Of a stretch of 64,000 nucleotides of DNA, positions 34,946-46,857 are shown in pieces. Where the stretch lies: positions 10,661,644 to 10,725,643 of the forward strand of contig CM026421.1 of assembly GCA_014871385.1 (NCBI GenBank), in the 5' to 3' direction. The stretch's first letter is position 1. Each line of letters opens with the position of its first letter. The translations under genes were made by a program, and so were the position numbers. Under the pieces are notes generated by a model. That model was given only the letters and a program-made list of their open reading frames with translations, made no database searches and had not been told where the DNA came from. The DNA is from Ceratodon purpureus. Lineage: Eukaryota; Streptophyta; Bryopsida; Pseudoditrichales; Ditrichaceae.

Positions 34946-35644
34946 ATTGGGAGCTTCAGGATGTGTGTGTGTGTGTGTGTCGATGCTTTTGTTTTTCGGT
35001 GGATTTTCTGCACTTGAGGGAATTGATGAGTGAGAGCAATTCTGGCCGGGTGGTGGTACTGAGTAGAATGTAGGGAGTGTAGCAGGATGTAGGGAGTGTG
35101 TGTTTGGAGGCAGTTCTCTTGAGAGGTAGCCAATTTTTGCTGTTGAAGGTAGTTAACTTGAGAGTGATCGGTAGCCAAGTGAGCCAGAAACCTCTTGACT
35201 TACTGCACTTGATGAAACGCAGAGTGGCATATGTAGCGTGAGTGCGTTGCGGTTTTGCCGTGCTTCTGAGGTTGGAATTGGTGTAGTTACGTTTTGGGGT
35301 GCAATTTAGAGGGAGATTAAGTGCCGTGGTTCTCGTTTACTCCAGGAGCTCTAGGGAAGTCGAGAATGTAATGTCAAAGCTTGAATGTGTACTGAATTGT
35401 ATTTTAGATTTATTTTTTGCGTTTAATTTTATTTGAGTGAGCTGCGGTTTTTGAAGTTTCGATTGGGAGGCAATGTTCGAGTCTTGGGGTTAGAAGTGAG
35501 GTTATGAAAGTTCAATGATTAAGCTAAATAGGGTGGAGTATTGCTGCGAATTTTTGCATCATTTTGTAGGTGAGGGGGTGGGCTCCAGGCATCATGTTAA
35601 TGTGAGTTGATGGGAATCGAGCAGAAAATTCTCCGCCAGCAACC

Positions 35645-38600
35645 ATGTATAAGTCGCTGAGGTCTGTGCCGTTCCGGCGGAGCCTTTCTGCATCGAAAGG
35701 GTTGTTGACCTCTCAGCCAGTTGCATCGAGAGCGGAGGATGTGTACAACTCGCAGGATTTTACCAAGCTTGGACAAGGGATTACAGAGAATGGTCTCGGT
35801 GAGTCGCCGATTGGATCTACCTTGACTGGATACCAGACTTGGTTGTTATACACGAGTTTCCCTGTCTTTGTTCTTCTGGGACATACAAGTTCAGAGATTT
35901 TATTATTTTTTTTTGGCAGGTTTAGCAGAATCTGGCGTTCAAAGAATAGACAATTTGACTCGGAGAGTTTCTCGAGATATAAAATTGGGGAGGGATGAGG
36001 TCGCCACGAGATTGCTACCTCAGATGGGGTCACAAGACAGACCCGCCACAGTGATCTATTGCAATTATCTGCTCAATAGTTGCGCCCGTGCTAGAAATCT
36101 AAATGTGAGTATCATCTCCCAGCAATTTGTAGGATTTGTATGGAGAATTTGATAAGCTTCTGAGTTGTTGCGAAGGCCATTTCCTTTCCTTTATTAAAGA
36201 TTTGCAGCATGTTTACATAATGATTCCTAAATTAGATAACACAAAGGTTGTGTTTAAACGCAGCTTAGCCTCAATGGTTAAATGGTGACCGAAGTCCTAA
36301 AACATCGCCTATGGCCTAAGTCGTACAGGAGTTTTGTGCTTAAGCTGGTTGTGCAATATTTTTTGAATGTTTTTTGGAGTGTTGTTTACGGCGCAGATGG
36401 CAAAGGAGGTCTACAGATTTATGGAAAGAAATGGATTGAGAATGAACGAGATTTCATATGGCTGCTTCCTCCGCACCCTTTGCCGCACGGGACAATTAGA
36501 CGAAGTATGTTGATTGGTTGACTCATCCATTCACCTGATAGTCGTCTTGATAATTTTTGATGCCAGCATATAGATTCAAGCATGACGTATAATAGCAAGT
36601 TATATAAAAGATGGATGGTCATATGCATTTTATAATGATCGACTACTATGACGTAATAACATTGTGCAAGTCTTTCTTCAGGCCTTGGAGTTGTTGGATG
36701 TGCTGTCGAGGAGCAAAGGAGTTAAGGCCAACCTAATCATGTACAATACTGTTCTCAATGGCTGCAGTCTAGCCAAGAGCAAAGTCCATGCAGATAAATG
36801 TCTGGCGGTGATGGAGAGACAAGGAATAGCTAAAGATGAGATGTCTTATGTTGAACTTATAAAGGTATAGCCATTCTACCCTGTTCGGATCTTGTTCCTT
36901 ATTTAGTTTACACGTGTAGTGTGTGCGGGAGTCTACGCTGTTTTTGGTGCTGATTGCTTCCTTCAAGCCTTAATCCTGATATTTAAGTTTTAGTAATGGT
37001 ACAATTTAACTGTTCTGTTCTTGGTGCTGGTGTATCGTTAGCTCTCAGGGCTTCTCCATGACGCTTCTGCTGTAAAATTCTGGTGGGAGGAGCTCATTAA
37101 GAAAGGGCAGCCTAGTCCATCTTCTCGCTGTACTACTATCGTTGCCCTCTGCCGATCACGGGCTCTTCCAGAAGCTCTTACAGCACTAACAGAAATGTCC
37201 AACATTTTGTCAGCAAATGACTCCTTTCATCGCCTACCTGGAAAGAAAAGTCGCCCTCCCAGATCTGAAATAGAATCTGATATGAGAGAGGGGTTTGAAC
37301 TGAGTTCAGAAGGACAACACACAGGTGTTAGGGTACGAGGTAATGTTCACTTTAATAGTGTAGAGATTGATTAAGCTCTATGTTTTCCTTTGGTGAGACT
37401 GGGGTCTGTATTTTACCTGCTCACTGCACAAATTGTTTTTTCTGCTGGTCTGACGTTTTTAGTCAACCCTTATTGTACTTGGGAAACAGATCCAGCTGAG
37501 AGTCAAGCTTTGACTGGATTTCATCACTGGGAAGTACGGAAGGAACTCCAGGATGCCTTCAACGCTCTCATAAACGCTGCTGGTCAGGCCGGTCAGCACA
37601 AGCTTGCCGAGTCTCTATTCTCAGAGGTACTTAATAGGCTATCTTTTAGATGTTCATTGTTCTTAGGGTTGTATTATTTTGATTGTGTTTTTATGACGTG
37701 TTGAGTTTTATCTGGAGTAGTTCATTTATAGCAGACATGTCTTTGCAGATGAGGAATTTGGGACTGAGGCTCAGTATATATACGTTCAATGCGCTACTGA
37801 GGGCTGTTGTTGAAGGCCGTGGTATTTCCCATGCTATTCGAGTGGTAAGCTTTCCATTATGTATTCCACACAACTAGTTTCTCTCTTTCTCCGTTTCATT
37901 TAATCACTACTAGATGGCTACATGGTTACTATTGAAGGGAAAGGTTGAGAACATGGCGTGATAAATTGAAGGATACGTCTGTTAGTGGTTTTTGGGAGTT
38001 GATACAAATCATGTGCAGTTCATGGTTTGATTTTGCAGGTGAGGAGTATGGAGGCAGTCGGAGTGTCGCCTGATACACACACATTTACTACCCTTTTGGA
38101 TGGTTACTGCCGCAATGGGCAGTTAGATAAGGCTGAAGCACTACTAGCTAAAATGGAAGATAGTAAACCAAACCAAAGGCCTTCTATCTACACGTATAAT
38201 ATCTTCATCAAGGCTTGTGCTTCTAAGGTGAAACAGAACTTTCAATTTGCTGACATTTGCTGGGGGTCTGCTTGGAAGGATTAGAAACCTCTTTGTAAAA
38301 ATTGAAACTTGTTTATCTTCTTGGTGCTTAATCAACCCAGACTAAGTTCCCCTATTTTCTCGATATGATACCCTTACCAACTTTTCAATCGCTTGTAATG
38401 TGTAGAATGAGGTAGAGAGGGCATTGCGGGTGTTTTCAAGAATGAAAGAATCAGGAACAACTCCTGACAGCCACACCTATTGTGCACTCCTGGCTGCGTG
38501 TGGAACCGTGTCTGGAAGACCAGATTTAGCTGATGCATGGTCTCGCAAGGAGGTTGCGCAGAGAGTGATAGCTATAGAGAAAGATATGGCCAAATCAGGT

Positions 38601-40321
38601 GTACATCACACAGCTGCATCTGTTTCTGCTTTGGTAAGTTGTTTGTATCTGTTTATGTTTCAGTTCGTGTACTTCAAAATAAAACATTTGTGGTGATCAA
38701 CTTGCGACAAACTCGCAGTTTTTCAAATGCACTCTGTCGAAATAGATTCTTGAGGTTACATGTGGTATGACTTTTGCAGATGAATCTGCTTGGATCGGAG
38801 GGGATGGTGGATGCCGTCCTCCAGAACTTGCGTGCGTGCCAAGAGACAGATCTTTCAGCCACAGAGAAACTGCTGGATGTGACAGCTTACAACACTGCCA
38901 TAAACGCCTGTGTACAAGGAAAGAAGGTATGCTGCAATATTTCTGAGGGCAGGATCGTTCTATTCATATCTTGTGTTTCTTTACTTTCATCAAACTGATG
39001 GCTTATATTTATGGATTCCATCCTAGTCTTTGCTCTTGATGGTGTATTTACTCGGATCATGTACATCCTTCACAGTTTGACGAAGCATGGGATATATTCA
39101 CTGAAATGAGGTCACTCAAAGTAAGACCTGATCTTTTCACGTACAATATTCTTATTAATGCTTGCGCTCACAAGCAAAGTGTGGAAACTGCTCTTGAGCT
39201 GATGGATATTATGCGCAAAGATGAGATTGCCCCCGATCTGGTTACTTACAACTCGCTTATTAAGGTGTGTTCCTTTACATTGTCAACTTGTGATACGTAA
39301 TATTTGGTCTGGTAGTTCGTTTGCAGTGAAACAGTGTAGAGAGGCATTGGTGAGTATGCATCTCCACGCTAGATTCTGAGACTACTTAGACTTATGACGT
39401 CAGCTTGTTGTCTTGAACATCTGTGCTTGAAGAAATTGACTAATTCGTAGTCAAGTTGTGCTGAGGGGTACCGTCATTTACTGGGTTCTTTCCCCTGCAG
39501 GTCATATGTCACTGTGGAGAGTTGGATTCGTGTTTGAGTATTTTGAAGGAGATGAAAGAGGGAGGTGTGCAACCAGATGTAGCCACTTTTAACACCCTTC
39601 TTGCTTCAGCATCCTATCACGTAAGAGAACTATCCTGAAATACTAGAGCTAATTAAGTGGAGTTATACATGCATGACTACGAATCTCTTGGAGCTTCTAT
39701 CAAATTAGAGGAATACGGTCGTTGTAGCATGTTTAGGCTTTGACATCATGAGGTTTCTATCCTTAGTAAATGTGCGGTTCATTCTCGTACGTAAAGTCCG
39801 CTGGATTGCCAGATTATGCCTTATAATTCAAGATCTCCTGAAGCGATTGCATGTGATACTATATTTGTGTATGACACTCTGAGGAAATATATGGAGTGCA
39901 GAAACGTAAGGAGCTCGCCGAGTACCTTGTTGAAGAGATGAGAATAGCCAAGATTGTGCCAGATACGCACACATGCTCTCAAGTGGTCTCTCTTTACATG
40001 CGCTCTGGGGACTTGGCAGAGGCTTCTCAGGCTCTCACTGTTCTCAGCTCGCGCATGTTTAAGCCTGTGGGGAGCCAACAGGAGGTCGATGATGAGGTCG
40101 ACGATGCGGACATTTATGACGAGAATAGTGATGAAGCCTTGGAAGAGGCATTGTTGTCACCTGAACCTGAAGCGCAGGCAGTCTACACATCAACTCTAGC
40201 GCAAATGATTCAGGGGCCCCTGGATGCTTCGGAGGCAGAGAATTCACCCTGGGCAACCCGACTACGGGAGCAATATATTTTATGGAATCGCGCACCTCGC
40301 AAAGCCACACAGTCCAGGTAG
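35645..40321 (+). CDS. Pentatricopeptide repeat (PPR) protein, about 13 exons, ~800 aa
   Basis: The start MYKSLRSVPFRRSLSASKG is a basic, Ser- and Arg-rich leader suggesting import to mitochondrion or chloroplast. Exons with continuous frame include 35645-35798, 35920-36104, 36397-36504, 36682-36864 and about 37.04-37.34 kb, then further exons to a last one from about 39.9 kb ending at 40321. PPR-type helical hairpins recur: IYCNYLLNSCARARN, IMYNTVLNGCSLAK, YTFNALLRAVVEGRG, HTFTTLLDGYCRNGQ, YTYNIFIKACASK, HTYCALLAACG, TAYNTAINACVQGKK, FTYNILINACAHK, VTYNSLIKV and ATFNTLLASASYH. The final exon has an acidic stretch (EVDDEVDDADIYDE) and ends RKATQSR. No E or DYW editing domain is seen, so it is P-type; such proteins bind organelle transcripts to stabilise or process them. 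It resembles my memory of Arabidopsis At1g76280, a weak identification. Confidence 0.88.
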
Positions 40322-41993
40322 CGATAACTATGACTCTTGTTGAATGCACCAGATGGAGTAGTGATGGAGCAGTGATGGAGCAATGACACACAACAAGATG
40401 TTTCATTGCATAAAGATCATGGCGTATTGTCAGTCTGCTCTCATGTGTTGGCATGGCAGTAATAGTGTTGTGATTCACATTTTACGACTGCCTGTTAGCA
40501 CAAAATTATTGATGCTCAAGGGGATGTACCACGGTGTCTTGATAGGATTGACATCAGGGAATGTTAGTATATTCGTGGTTCCCTTTAAGCAAGCATCTAT
40601 TATGCTCAGGGTTAATTGTGACCTCGAATTTTCACTTGGGACAAGGGCCGCCCACAAGGGCTATGGGCTATCCAGTATCTTAGAAAAGAGCCTTTTTTTC
40701 CTCCGGATGTCATTATATCTGCCTTCAGTGCCCTAGTCACTAAGATTTTATGCATACCCACCACGACTGCTTAGGATGAGCACTAACCATTAAACCCTAT
40801 TGCATCTGCGATATCATGCCGCTTCATGTTGGATATAGGCAGATGCATATGTTGGTTCATTACTAATTGTTTCAAATTATTTATGATCAATAAATGCAGT
40901 TCAATTACGTTTCTTAGACCAGATTTATATGTATCCACACCTGTGTAGCTTCAAAATATTACTTCTTGGGTTATCGTTTCTGACAATCAGAACTGACTGT
41001 TTTCTAACCATGCTTCCCTCGTGCTATTCGTTATTTTGTTGGTGCTTATCTTGTTGAAATGTCATTAATCTGAATGAAATTGTGTGTCACGCCATGATTT
41101 ATCCAGATATGCTGTTACTTCTTCATGATAGTTAATCTCTTGAATTAACTAACGTCCTTATTTTGGGAATAGAGCAATCTTTAACCTTTAGATTAGTTTT
41201 CATTTTGCTATGGAAAACGCTTGTCTCCTAGTACAGGATCAGCTTGGCGAACATATCAGCCAAAATGAATTCTCCTTTGTGTCAGGTGCAAGTATCGTTA
41301 AGTGGAGGGCAAGAGTCTCAATTACGCATGTTTCTGGTTGCAAAACTGAAATCTAAATACACGTACTTCGGGCATGCTTTCAGTGTCACTAAAAATCAGA
41401 CTCTTGAGTTCAGCTGGAGAACGACATTGTGGATGTACCTTGTACTGTCGGCTATGGTTTGGTCGACACAGGCCGGAACCCCAGCACATGATTTTCCTTC
41501 GCCGGAAGCCGAGTGCTGTTGGGAAGATGCCTAGTGCAAACATATGTACAGACGCTTGAATCAGCACCGGCAAGAGAGAAGCCACAGCACCTCCTGAAAA
41601 ATGTATCAGTGGGCTATTGCCAGGATACCTTCACAACCAAGATACAGCTCGTCTTTGGAATGCAATAGAATGTATTTCAGTTTCACTCCTGGCCACGAAC
41701 AACTTTGTGTTGAGACGTAATCACTTGGTGCTAGTACACTTTTTCCAACACCTCGGTGATAGTTTGATTGAAACAGGCCGGGAAGTTGTACTCACAAGTC
41801 AGTGTAAGAAATGGCGCGAGAGCTGTTTCGTATCGAATGCAAGGAAGCGAGTCTGGAGAGCGTGCGCGAGACAGAAGAAGACCGTAACCGTGACAGTTAA
41901 ACAATGAAGGAGGGCAGCGATTTGGCCCATATGGATGGGAGGTAGGTGAGATGGCTCCGGAGTATGAGAAGGGTGAGGTGCAAGGTGAGAGAC
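40322..41993. other. Spacer between the PPR gene and U2
   Basis: The first few hundred bases are presumably PPR 3' UTR. Short frames around 41.2-41.9 kb show no recognisable protein. Directly upstream of U2, 41924-41934 and about 41961-41967 hold snRNA promoter-like elements (listed). Confidence 0.4.
41924..41967 (+). promoter_or_regulatory. Degenerate plant snRNA promoter (USE-like and TATA-like)
   Basis: GGCCCATATGG at 41924-41934 matches 8 of 11 positions of the plant upstream sequence element RTCCCACATCG and sits 60-70 nt before U2, where the USE belongs. A weak GTATGAG lies about 32 nt upstream in the TATA position. Spacing fits a Pol II snRNA promoter better than the sequences do. Confidence 0.45.
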
Positions 41994-42190
41994 ATACCTT
42001 TCTCGGCCTTTTGGCTAAGATCAAGTGTAGTACCTGTTCTTATCAGTTTAATATCTGGTACGACGGACATCGTCCCTCATGATATTAATCTAATTTTTCT
42101 CGGGTGCGGGTTCTATACGGCAGCTTGCTGCCTGGACCCGCGAGCGTCGCCTTGGTCTTGCACTACCTCCTCGGCCGACGCAGCCCTATC
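41994..42190 (+). ncRNA. U2: U2 spliceosomal snRNA
   Basis: The 5' end ATACCTTTCTCGGCCTTTTG and the following TTGGCTAAGATCAAG match plant U2. The branch-point-pairing GTAGTA lies at 42027-42032 (U2 nucleotides 34-39), followed by TTATCAGTTTAATATCTG. The Sm site AATTTTT is at about 42092, then two 3' stem-loops (GGGTGCGGGTTC...GGACCCGCG-type and the GCCTTGGTCTTGCACTACC region). The length of ~197 nt is normal. One base differs from the usual text just after the branch-pairing site (GTAGTACCTG rather than GTAGTATCTG). U2 pairs with the intron branch point in the spliceosome. Confidence 0.93.
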
Positions 42191-42859
42191 CTTCTGCCGG
42201 AGGATCCAATTTAACACTAAATAGCATCACCATTGGGATCTAAGTGAGTCGCCCATGGCAGACATCAAAACGGCTTGCAATATTAGGTGTAGGTGAGAGT
42301 GGTCCTGAAGAAGGTATTATTTCTCTGGAATGTGCCACCACGACATTGCAATGAGCATTGTTACTTGCCGCACCTCAAAATTTCTCAAAAAGAATCACAG
42401 CAATACAGACAACGAACTGCACCTTAGAATTCAACTTTCCAACAGTCGATTTGTTCACACCAGCTATACGATCCTTAGACGAAATGACTCCAATGCCAAA
42501 TCAGGTTGGGACATCACCACTTGAAAAGAAAAGTCCACTGAAAATCACAGAAGTTAAAAAAATCACAGACCGAGTCTACGCTTATTAATTTTATTATACA
42601 AAGTTATAATCAAGTATACAGTTGATATGTTCTTCTTCGCATATGTATCACATCATACTCTGCCAACTACATAAACCTAATACTGGCAAAACTGCATGGT
42701 TCATGGCCATGTCCCGACGCTGCTCATCACAATCAATGGTAGGTTTCTCGAAAGATCAAGCTTGCGAATGATCCTGAGACCCAACATCTGTAGCTTCTCA
42801 CCTCTCATTCTACAATTGAATAGAACATCAACCCAAATTGATAATACTGGATGGTCTCT
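42191..42859. other. Spacer after U2
   Basis: No gene or repeat supported. A canonical plant snRNA 3' box was not recognised just after U2. Confidence 0.35.
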
Positions 42860-43342
42860 TCACTGCTGAGCTTGAGCGGGAGTGCCAGCAGCGCCGTTCT
42901 GCTCGTCGATCACCTTCTCCTCGTGGGCGATGGCAGCCGGCTGGGACGCCCCTCCGCGATGCGCCGCGCCTCCAACCTCTCCTTCTCCACCTTCGGCACC
43001 ACCACCGTCAGGTGGACAGCATAGATTCTGTAGCTTGCTTGCTGATTGAGACAATTCAGTGATCACTTCGAGTTGCGTTGCTGGTGCTTTGTCTGCGATG
43101 ATCGGATCATGTGCAGTTGTGGTGTTTATATACGCAGATGTGGAATGCGGTCGAAGAGACTCGAAGCGTGCTCCAGAGTGATCGGCGACATTCGGTAAGT
43201 AGCGGCGAAGTTCCGGAACCTTGGGGCTGGTTCTGGATAATTCATCTGACCGACGGTTCTTTGGTGAAGAGAACTTGTTTCTGTCAAGAGTGGTTTCTGG
43301 AAAGGACTGCTTCCACTGTTCTCCCCGTTTGGTGAGGCTCAT
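42860..43342 (-). CDS. Hypothetical protein, 160 aa, unrecognised
   Basis: One minus-strand frame reads MSLTKRGEQWKQSFPETT and ends in a low-complexity Gly/Ala/Glu segment. The first ~100 residues are basic and Ser/Arg/Pro-rich without a known motif. It sits about 290 bp past the stop of the calmodulin-like gene on the same strand. A plus-strand frame overlaps part of it. It could be a small gene or chance; composition mildly favours coding. Confidence 0.32.
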   Translation of the reverse strand: MSLTKRGEQWKQSFPETTLDRNKFSSPKNRRSDELSRTSPKVPELRRYLPNVADHSGARFESLRPHSTSAYINTTTAHDPIIADKAPATQLEVITELSQSASKLQNLCCPPDGGGAEGGEGEVGGAAHRGGASQPAAIAHEEKVIDEQNGAAGTPAQAQQ

Positions 43343-43628
43343 GTAAAAGGGTGTGACACTGAGGGCCTGTTTCCATAGACCATCCCACCTGACATTTGGA
43401 CCTTACAGATGGTCGTGTAGGATTCTCTAACCGGTGATGCAAAAAAAGTCTACTCGTAGAGAAAGAGGGGAGGTGTTTAAAAATGAGATTCTATGAAACA
43501 GATACATGAACAACAAAAAAAAATTAAAAAAAACACCAGTTTAGTCAAAAGTGGACATAACCTACGATTTTCAACGACAATCCTTCCACTATCCAATGAG
43601 GTGATTTCACGCATCCTCGGGAATTTGT

Positions 43629-44318
43629 TTATTGACCACCCATCAACTCTTGAAACTCCATGAAATCCACAAATCCATCCCCGTCCTTATCCACGCTGCT
43701 AATCATCTGCTTACATTCCTCAAGCGAGTGCCCCTTATCCCCGAGACTAACCAAAACCGATTGCAATTCAGTGGCCGAAATCTTACTATCCCCATCCTTA
43801 TCAAACATCTGAAACGCATCTCTCATCGGATCACGCACATCCGCACCGACCGCCGACGACACCGCACCGCTCGTTTGATGAAACTCAATAAATTCCGCCA
43901 CACTTATAAACCCATCCTCATCCTTATCAATCTGCTTCATCAGCTCCTGCACCTCCCCGTCCGAAATCTCACCCCCGAGCGACGTCAACACCTTCCTCAA
44001 CTCCGCAACCGAGATCCTCCCATCATTGTCAACATCATAAACCCTAAAGGCCGCTTTCAGCCCCTCCTCTGTCTTCGACACATGCAATGCCGGCTCCGAC
44101 CCCGCCACCCCGGTCACCCCTCCATTCTCTACCCTCCCAGACTTCCCCTTCTTCCCTTTCAAACTCGCCCGCGACGTAATCTTCGCCATAAACCCCTGCT
44201 TCTCCTCCTTCCCCTCCTTCCCAACCTTCCCCTCCTTCACCACCTTCCCCTCCACAATCCCCGGCTCATCAACGGCCCCGTTCCCCTGCTTCTTCGACTT
44301 ACCAAGACTCAGCTTCAT
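43629..44318 (-). CDS. Calmodulin-like protein with four EF-hands, 229 aa, single exon
   Basis: Residues 1-80 form a Lys/Gly/Glu-rich extension (repeated GKVxKEGK units). Four EF-hand loops follow, each starting with Asp and ending with Glu: D95-E106 (DVDNDGRISVAE), D131-E142, D173-E184 and D210-E221. Loop 3 has Ser instead of the usual Gly at position 6 (DKDGDSKISATE), which may lower its Ca2+ affinity; the others are canonical. It would act as a Ca2+ sensor. Absence of an intron is common among plant CMLs. The extension lacks an obvious myristoylation Gly2. A 299-residue frame on the opposite strand is a shadow of this gene. Confidence 0.93.
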   Translation of the reverse strand: MKLSLGKSKKQGNGAVDEPGIVEGKVVKEGKVGKEGKEEKQGFMAKITSRASLKGKKGKSGRVENGGVTGVAGSEPALHVSKTEEGLKAAFRVYDVDNDGRISVAELRKVLTSLGGEISDGEVQELMKQIDKDEDGFISVAEFIEFHQTSGAVSSAVGADVRDPMRDAFQMFDKDGDSKISATELQSVLVSLGDKGHSLEECKQMISSVDKDGDGFVDFMEFQELMGGQ

Positions 44319-44576
44319 CGCGTCCCCAATTCCTCGCCAAATCCGACACCGACAGGTTCCTCCGACACGGCTCCCTCAACACTTCCTCCTCCTTTCTCAC
44401 CCCGATCCCGAACAGTTCACAATCGTCGAGCGTCTGAATTTCGAAACCCTAGCAACGTCTGCTCCGACAATTTTGATAAATTTCGCGCGGCGAACAAAAT
44501 CCTCGACTCGACTTCAACGCGCTCTTCATAAAACGCGCTCTTCATTATGTATGCGCGTCGGGTGCCGAGGTCACTT

Positions 44577-44656
44577 GAACCCATGTTCATCTACTGAGTG
44601 TGTAGATGAGACTAAATTTGAACGTATGTTCATCTACTTTATGTGTAGATGGGACT
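44577..44656. repeat. Two tandem copies of a 37-bp hairpin-forming unit
   Basis: 44577-44613 and 44620-44656 share GAAC-x-ATGTTCATCTACT then TGTGTAGATG-GACT; each folds by CATCTAC/GTAGATG pairing. They lie about 260 bp upstream of the calmodulin-like start codon. Confidence 0.65.
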
Positions 44657-44837
44657 CCTGCAGAATGTACGTAATTTTGGGTGATTTCGGATGATTTTGG
44701 GTGTGAATCGAGCGCACAGATACAACGGCTCTTTGTCGTGATAATTTTATAACTAGAGGTTAAGCATTCTAATTTTAGTTTTGTCAAATTTGAGGACTGG
44801 AGTTAACTTGATGTTAAATTTGAACTTTGAGTTGTAA

Positions 44838-45310
44838 GGTAGAGATACCCATAACGGATAGTGGCCCCATCACAGATAAGTTAGGTGGAGGCACCTATAA
44901 CCGACCAGTTAAGAGATTTGGCACTAAGATTGGAAGTGTATAAGTTGAGGGAGATTTTTCCTTGAAGGGGAAATAGGTTTAAGGAGGAATGCAACTTTAA
45001 ATGTCATGTTTACTTCAATATTTAATTTACTATGAATTTTGAAAGATATTTCTTTTGTGATACATATAACCCATATGTAGGCCCACCTAAAACCGACCAC
45101 CATGACACCAAAACTTGATCACTGTGCTACTACCAAAATATTCCCGTATGATTTGCTTTGATTCCCTTTCTACCAATCATGTTTGATACTTTCTCCTAGA
45201 TCTTCAAGATTTTGAACAGTAAGTGGTTGGAAATGGAGATCGGGAATGGAGAAGTCTTCTGATTAGTTATGGGTACCTAGTCGGCTATGGGTGCCTCCAC
45301 CTTAGGCTTC
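44838..45310. repeat. Inverted-repeat element with GGTGGAGGCACC-type ends
   Basis: AGGTGGAGGCACCTATAACC at 44883-44902 is matched by the reverse complement of 45283-45303 (GGTGGAGGCACCCATAGCCG). A second, outer pair around TACCCATAAC (44847 and 45269) extends the symmetry. Probably a small non-autonomous element. Confidence 0.5.
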
Positions 45311-45769
45311 TTGGTTACACAACAATGGAAAACCAATAGCGGATAATTGATGGATAATTGATGAACAGTAGATTCAGGATGCATCCTCCAATAGAATGCA
45401 TTTGTGACTGTTATGGAATTAGATTGTCTTATGTTTGTTCACTACTCTTGTTGTTGTTCATCATGGGTGGAGCTATGTGTTGCTTGTGTGTCTCACCCAC
45501 TTTTGCAGTTAAAAATGTGTAGTAATTTCAATTTTGTTTAATTTTTTTTTAAAAATATCTCATTCTTCATGAACCTTATCTCTCTTTGAAGGAAAAACAC
45601 CTCCTTCTTCATAACCACAACTACACCATGCTGAAATGCTTAAGTTATCTGTTATAGGTACTTGTACCTTATGTGTTGAAAGTAAAGTGTTGAAAAAGAA
45701 TTGTCTCTTTCATTCTGGTCCTATTGATATACACTTTTGCTAAGCATGAGTTTTAGTAAAGATAACATT

Positions 45770-46245
45770 ATTAACCCCTAAAGTTCCTTGACTAAGTGCC
45801 ACTACAAATTGCTTCAATACTGCCATTTCCATTAAAAAAAATATGAATGACTAAAACATCATCATTTTCTAATTATAACCGCAAGATCTTCAACTATATT
45901 ATTGTAGTAGATAACTCAAAACATTTCATCATGATCAACAGTACAGATTAGAAGATTATAGCAATTGAAATTTAAAAACAAACTTCTTTAATAAGATTTT
46001 TGACTAGGTTGACACACTCTAACTTTTTTTCTCCCTTAGGTTTTTTGTATTTTGGAATTTGGGTGTTTTGATGCACGTCAGAGACATAAAAAAAATTACA
46101 CACAAAAAACAAGTGTAGCATGTTGAAAACAATATTTTTATCAAGTTGAATATATAAGAATGCTAATTCAAATTTCTTTTATAGAAATTCCACTATTTCA
46201 TAAAGTCCCCATTCATATGATCAAAGTAAAGATTGATTTCCAACC
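45770..46245 (+). repeat. Dispersed AT-rich repeat, copy 2
   Basis: Same orientation and order as 18631-19115. This copy has an intact TTAACCCCTAAAGTTCCTTG start, whereas copy 1 reads TTGACCCCTAGAATTCCTTG. No opposing terminal repeat was found. Confidence 0.65.
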
Positions 46246-46857
46246 CTTTAGTGAAAAAAAGAAAAACCTAAAAAACAAATTTTCTAACTTTTATGAAGGA
46301 AAGAAGTGTTTTTAGTACATTGCCCAAAACGGTGAGAAAACTTTGATATTTTGTGGAATGAACATTTTGTACTCAAAGAAGTCTTTTTTGAAGAAATCTC
46401 AAAGATGACAACAATAAGTATTTATAGAAATATTCTCAAATGTATTTAGTATGGCTGCCCGAATTGCCCACCAAACACAAACTTCATTTAAGGTATCATA
46501 ACTATTTTTTAAATTTGGAATCAGGATTTGAGATTTATAGTTTGAGATTAGGATTTTCCATTCGGGTTTGACATTAGGTTTTGGGATTAGAATTTGAGAT
46601 TAGGTTTAAAGAATTTTTTTGATGATGAGATGCAAAAATTCTTGAAGCCTTACAGTGCAAACCTATTGAAGGAGGTAAAATCACAACTGCTCTTATATTT
46701 AATGCTATTTAAAAAAAAAATTGGTTTGTTTTTAGAAACGTCAAAATGGGTATTCTTTAGAAAGACTTAGTTGTTCGATAAATTGTGAATACCATAGTTT
46801 TTAAGTTGATAGAAATAAGTTATTATTGAATATATTCAACCGAAATAATATTTTCAG

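Larger units (their letters stand above)
31675..35644. other. Inner spacer upstream of the PPR gene
   Basis: 31.7-32.6 kb has no supported gene. 32.66-34.25 kb is strongly AT-rich and includes a TTAA-flanked element (listed). 34.3-34.9 kb is GC-richer with overlapping short minus-strand frames (34322-34683) that could be exon pieces but lack support. 34.92-35.64 kb is probably the PPR promoter and 5' UTR. Confidence 0.4.

Noticed and set aside
43632-44531. 299-residue plus-strand open frame
   Set aside because: It lies opposite the calmodulin-like gene and reads as Leu/His/Pro/Arg-rich antisense of EF-hand codons.
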